This document shows, piece after piece, positions 60,868 to 64,000 of a stretch of 64,000 nucleotides of DNA. Numbering within the stretch: position 1 is the first letter of the stretch; each line of letters opens with the position of its first letter. Source of the stretch: Haloarcula amylolytica JCM 13557 (GTDB lineage: Archaea; Halobacteriota; Halobacteria; Halobacteriales; Haloarculaceae); the NCBI RefSeq assembly GCF_000336615.1, contig NZ_AOLW01000015.1, positions 407,263 through 471,262 on the forward strand. Reading direction: 5' to 3'. The notes beneath the pieces were generated by a model. That model did no database searches and had not been told where the DNA came from. It saw nothing but the letters and a program-made list of their open reading frames with translations. The position numbers and the translations under genes were made by a program.

Positions 60868-61308
60868 ATGGTCGAAGTTCCAGATGCACTCAGTACATTG
60901 TTCAGTGCGCGAGTAGAGACTGACGGGGACCGATATATTGTCGAGATTCCGAAAAGCGAAGTGTCCCACGGCGCGATTTCGCCGGGCGAGACTTACCGCG
61001 TCGGTCTGCTCTCACAGGTCGATGCCGGCTCGTCGACGACGGCCCAGCCACAGACGCCCACACAGGATACCGACCCGGAGCGAGCCGACACCGGCGTCCC
61101 GCAACCGCCGGTCGACGAGGGCGAGATCAGAAACGTCACAATCGAATCGCTGGGCGACCAGGGCGACGGCATCGCCAAGGTCGAGCGGGGCTACGTCGTC
61201 ATTGTCCCCGACGGCGAACCGGGCGACTCGCCGACCGTCGAAATCGAAACCGTGCAGGAGAACGTCGCGTTTGCGAGCGTCGTCGACAACGACGGCCGGA
61301 CCGTATAG
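60868..61308 (+). CDS. TRAM-domain RNA-binding protein
   Basis: The protein has 146 residues starting MVEVPDALSTLFSARVETDG. The TRAM core lies in the second half: IRNVTIESLGDQGDGIAKVE, RGYVVIVPDGEPGDSPTVEI and NVAFASVVDNDGRTV. A Pro/Gln/Thr-rich linker of about 40 residues joins it to a separate N-terminal beta domain. Haloarchaea carry several TRAM proteins that can act as RNA chaperones. No partner is evident. Confidence 0.87.
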   Translation: MVEVPDALSTLFSARVETDGDRYIVEIPKSEVSHGAISPGETYRVGLLSQVDAGSSTTAQPQTPTQDTDPERADTGVPQPPVDEGEIRNVTIESLGDQGDGIAKVERGYVVIVPDGEPGDSPTVEIETVQENVAFASVVDNDGRTV

Positions 61309-61475
61309 CGGGACTGCTGGCTCTTTTCGGCTCGTTCTACCGCCGGAGTGGCAGCCTCGCAGGACCGGACCGAACGGGCACAGCGGGCCGCTCGGCGGAC
61401 GTACCCCCACTTGAATGGAATCTGTCGGACGTGGTAGAGGTCGAAGAACGACTAGTAATCACAGCATCACAAACG

Positions 61476-61490
61476 TTTATATGATTTAAA
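61476..61490 (+). promoter_or_regulatory. Tandem TATA-like boxes upstream of the TBP gene
   Basis: TTTATAT (61476-61482) and ATTTAAA (61484-61490) lie about 30-35 and 21-27 nt ahead of the TBP ATG (61511). A further ATTTAAAA follows at 61497-61504. Two overlapping candidates in front of the TBP gene itself would allow autoregulation by its own product. Confidence 0.45.
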
Positions 61491-61510
61491 TCCGGTATTT
61501 AAAACACTAT

Positions 61511-62071
61511 ATGGTCGACCCAAAAGAGAGCATTGACATCGAAAATGTCGTTGCTTCGACCGGTATCGGACAAGAACTCGACCTTGAGAGCGTCGCGATG
61601 GACCTGGAGGGGGCCGACTACGACCCCGAACAGTTCCCGGGCCTCGTCTATCGGACACAGGACCCCAAATCCGCCGCGCTCATCTTCCGGTCGGGCAAGA
61701 TCGTCTGCACGGGTGCGAAATCCACGGACGACGTCCACCAGAGCCTGCGTATCGTCTTCGACAAACTCCGCGACCTGAACATCCAGGTCGACGACGATCC
61801 CGAAATCGTCGTCCAGAACATCGTCAGTTCCGCGGACCTCGGGAGTTCGCTCAACCTCAACGCCATCGCAATCGGCCTCGGCCTCGAGAACATCGAGTAC
61901 GAGCCGGAGCAGTTCCCGGGCCTCGTCTACCGACTGGACGAGCCCGACGTGGTCGCGCTGCTGTTCGGTTCGGGGAAGCTCGTCGTCACCGGCGGGAAGC
62001 GAAAGGAGGACGCGGAGGAAGCCGTCGACACTATCGTCGAGCGGCTCAGCGACCTCGGCCTGCTGGACTAA
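61511..62071 (+). CDS. tbp: TATA-box-binding protein
   Basis: The protein has 186 residues starting MVDPKESIDIENVVASTGIG. The two direct repeats are seen as EQFPGLVYRTQDPKSAALIF with FRSGKIVCTGAKS and EQFPGLVYRLDEPDVVALLF with FGSGKLVVTGGKRKEDAE. The four DNA-intercalating Phe/Leu positions fit the family. It nucleates archaeal transcription initiation with TFB. Haloarchaea often have several TBPs; only one is here. A MITE copy lies 11 nt downstream of the stop. Confidence 0.96.
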   Translation: MVDPKESIDIENVVASTGIGQELDLESVAMDLEGADYDPEQFPGLVYRTQDPKSAALIFRSGKIVCTGAKSTDDVHQSLRIVFDKLRDLNIQVDDDPEIVVQNIVSSADLGSSLNLNAIAIGLGLENIEYEPEQFPGLVYRLDEPDVVALLFGSGKLVVTGGKRKEDAEEAVDTIVERLSDLGLLD

Positions 62072-62081
62072 CGGCTCGGTG

Positions 62082-62167
62082 CTATAGTAACAATTGAAAC
62101 GATGTACACACTGATCGCACTGCCGTCGTGCGATCAGGTGTGCATTGATTTTCAATGGCTACTATAG
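62082..62167. mobile_element. 86-bp MITE, copy B
   Basis: The sequence is the same as copy A at 12029-12114 apart from three substitutions, with the same CTATAG ends, 18-bp inverted repeats (two mismatches) and central TGATCGCAC hairpin. It lies between TBP and the helicase gene in a 222-bp gap, and no other feature is evident there. The near-identity at a 50-kb distance indicates recent transposition or strong constraint. Confidence 0.88.
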
Positions 62168-62293
62168 TGACTGGCCGGCGGTCAGTCACTGCCCGTTTTT
62201 CCGTTCATTGTGGTCTCGACGCTGTTCACACAGAGCGCGAGCGGCGGACAGGAACCCTGCGGTTCAAATACCGGGACGACTAACCCCGGCCCA

Positions 62294-64000
62294 ATGGCAG
62301 ACCCGGCCTCGACGGGCACGGAGTCCTGGCGCACGTATTTCGGCTTCGACGAGCCATACGAGAACCAGGCTGACGCCGTCGAACGAGCCATCGAGGCGGG
62401 CAAGGCACGCGGTTTTCTCGCGATGGAGGGCCCCTGCGGGACGGGCAAGACGATGGCCGCGCTCACCGCCGGCGCGACGCTGGTCCGCGATACGAATCTG
62501 TACGAGCGAATGGTCGTCGTTACCCCGGTCAAACAACAGCTCCAGCAGTTCGTCGACGACCTTCGAGCGCTCAACGCTGGAATAGAGGAGCCCTTCGACG
62601 GCATCTCGCTGGTCGGCAAGCGCGACCTCTGCCCGTACGGTCGCGAGGGGCAGTTCCCCGACGACGTGGGCACGCACGACCGCTGTGAGGACCTCAGGGA
62701 GGCGACGGCGCGGTTAGTCGAGGACGACGGGCGCTCGGACGGCGCAGCCGTCGCGGACGCCACAATCGCCGGTGAGACCGACGACGACCAGTGGTGGGAC
62801 CCGCGGAAGGGTCAGGACCTCGCCGCTGCCGCGCGCCCCGACGCAGTCGAGCAGTCGACTCTTGGCAACGACACACTCCAGACCGCTGGCGCGACCTCCC
62901 CATACCGGAAGGCCCAGCCCACGGCCCCAGAGTCGATGGCTGAGGGATCGGACCCGCCGCTGTACTGTCCGTTCGAAGCGGACTGGTACGCTCGTAACAA
63001 GGGCTCGTCCGTCGATTTCTCCGCCGGGGAGGGGCATGTAGTGACGATGGACGACTACCTGCCGGCGGCGACGGAGCGCGGGACCTGCCCACACCGGGTG
63101 ATGAACGTGATGCTAAACGAGGCCGACGTTGTCATCGGGAACTACAACCACCTGTTCGACCCCGGCTCTCGACCCCTGCTGTCGGACGTGCTCGACGGCC
63201 AGACGCTCGTCATCGTGGACGAGGCCCACCGGCTCGAAGAGCGCGTGCGGGACCTCTTGTCGGACCGCCTGGGCCGCCAGACTATCGTCCAGGCGCGCAA
63301 CGACTGCACGACGCTCATTCAGCGCGCCCAGCAGAGCGCCGACCACAAGGCGCAGGTCCGCGAGGTGCTGTCGGCCCGTGAAGTCCCGCTGGACGCAGTC
63401 GACCAGGCCCGGAAGTTCTACGACGACCTCGTTCGGTGGCTCGACGACCGCATCGAGTCGTTCCTCGACGCCGAACACGAAGGCTGGCGCGCGGACCCGT
63501 CGATGCTGCCGGAACACGATAGGGAGATTCCGCTGCGGGACCCCGACACGGTCGAACAGGACGAACTGACCGAGTGGGCCGAGGGCAAGGGATACGACGG
63601 GTCGCTCTGGCGGTCACTGTCGAAGGTCGGGGCCGCGGTCGAGGACGCAATCGACCAGCTCGGCCTGACCCGCCAGCCGGTGTGTGCCGCCGTCGGCGTG
63701 CTGGCCGGCCAGTGGTGGGAGCGCGACCACGCGACGTTCCTCCGGGAGATCGAACTGGAGCACTCCCCCAATCACGGACAGACCCTCGACGCCGATTACC
63801 AGGCCGTCTACACGCCGGGGCTGCTCTGTTACAACTGCATGCCGGCGACGGCGCTTCGGAACGTCTTCGACGACCTCGGGGGCGGTATCCTGATGAGCGC
63901 GACGCTGGAGCCGCTGGACGTGTTCACCCGCGTTTCCGGGCTGGATTCGATGGCCGAGACGGGGTCGACAGCCCCCGACGAGCAGTCCGGCGACGGCCGG
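62294..64000 (+). CDS. Fe-S cluster DNA helicase of the XPD/DinG type, 3' end beyond window
   Basis: 569 codons are visible from the ATG at 62294 (MADPASTGTESWRTYFGFDE). EGPCGTGKTMAAL is Walker A and VIVDEAHRLEE the DEAH box. Four Cys suited to a [4Fe-4S] cluster lie in KRDLCPYG, HDRCEDL, LYCPFEAD and RGTCPHRV, with a charged insert of about 110 residues between the second and third. The C-terminal GGGILMSATLEPLDVFTRVS is motif IV-like. It unwinds DNA 5' to 3' in repair. The rest lies outside. Confidence 0.92.
   Translation, partial: MADPASTGTESWRTYFGFDEPYENQADAVERAIEAGKARGFLAMEGPCGTGKTMAALTAGATLVRDTNLYERMVVVTPVKQQLQQFVDDLRALNAGIEEPFDGISLVGKRDLCPYGREGQFPDDVGTHDRCEDLREATARLVEDDGRSDGAAVADATIAGETDDDQWWDPRKGQDLAAAARPDAVEQSTLGNDTLQTAGATSPYRKAQPTAPESMAEGSDPPLYCPFEADWYARNKGSSVDFSAGEGHVVTMDDYLPAATERGTCPHRVMNVMLNEADVVIGNYNHLFDPGSRPLLSDVLDGQTLVIVDEAHRLEERVRDLLSDRLGRQTIVQARNDCTTLIQRAQQSADHKAQVREVLSAREVPLDAVDQARKFYDDLVRWLDDRIESFLDAEHEGWRADPSMLPEHDREIPLRDPDTVEQDELTEWAEGKGYDGSLWRSLSKVGAAVEDAIDQLGLTRQPVCAAVGVLAGQWWERDHATFLREIELEHSPNHGQTLDADYQAVYTPGLLCYNCMPATALRNVFDDLGGGILMSATLEPLDVFTRVSGLDSMAETGSTAPDEQSGDGR

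Overview
The window is high-GC archaeal chromosome from a halophilic euryarchaeon (class Halobacteria). The evidence is acidic proteomes throughout, an archaeal TATA-binding protein, Spt5/SecE/FtsZ1, a GHMP-type shikimate kinase, an intron-containing tRNA-Trp, halocyanin, a geranylgeranyl reductase and TATA boxes about 25-30 nt ahead of leaderless starts. The complete methylaspartate-cycle cluster (glmS-glmE-mal-mch-mcl with a divergent mct) points to Haloarcula or a close relative. That genus assignment is inference.

Layout. 1-1.5 kb: an IS200/IS605-type element with tnpB running off the left edge, a ribbon-helix-helix gene overlapping it, and a divergent tnpA broken by a doubly palindromic insertion. 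1.6-8 kb: membrane protein, shikimate kinase and chorismate mutase, carbonic anhydrase, tRNA-Trp, two haloarchaeal DUF genes, IMP dehydrogenase and two small zinc proteins. 8-15.6 kb: GNATs, a YihY/BrkB membrane protein, tRNA-Lys with a truncated duplicate of its 3' end, an IS scar, a TrkA-N/DHH protein, a PRC-barrel protein, a MITE, endonuclease III and a universal stress protein. 15-22 kb: a respiratory cytochrome bc cluster (halocyanin, Rieske, cytochrome b, PetD) with about seven uncharacterised small companions. 22-36 kb: NAD-kinase-like protein, geranylgeranyl reductase, photolyase, a frameshifted methyltransferase, 2-oxoacid:ferredoxin oxidoreductase, tandem Usp, a second Rieske protein ending in a 30-bp minisatellite, and a secreted alpha-amylase. 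36-41.6 kb: pabBAC and aroE. 41.7-50.3 kb: cation exchanger, D-aminoacyl-tRNA deacylase, then ftsZ1 ... secE-spt5, interrupted by a binding-protein/chemotransducer pair. 50-54 kb: mixed housekeeping genes. 54-61 kb: methylaspartate cycle. 61-64 kb: TBP, a second copy of the MITE, and the start of an XPD/DinG-like Fe-S helicase.

How the genes work together. aroK, chorismate mutase, aroE and pabABC share the shikimate/chorismate hub. korAB, the bc complex and the methylaspartate cycle cover central carbon oxidation, respiration and acetyl-CoA assimilation. Mobile DNA is modest: one IS605-type element, one degenerate transposase tail with a palindromic end, two near-identical 86-bp MITEs, and truncated tRNA 3' ends downstream of both tRNA genes.

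Most interesting items: a partial duplication of the spt5 3' end that differs from the parent only at synonymous sites, the palindromic insertion in tnpA, the RHH-tnpB overlap, the bc-complex companion genes, a prenyl-synthase-like protein divergent from geranylgeranyl reductase, and the binding-protein/transducer module inserted in the ftsZ1-secE-spt5 neighbourhood.
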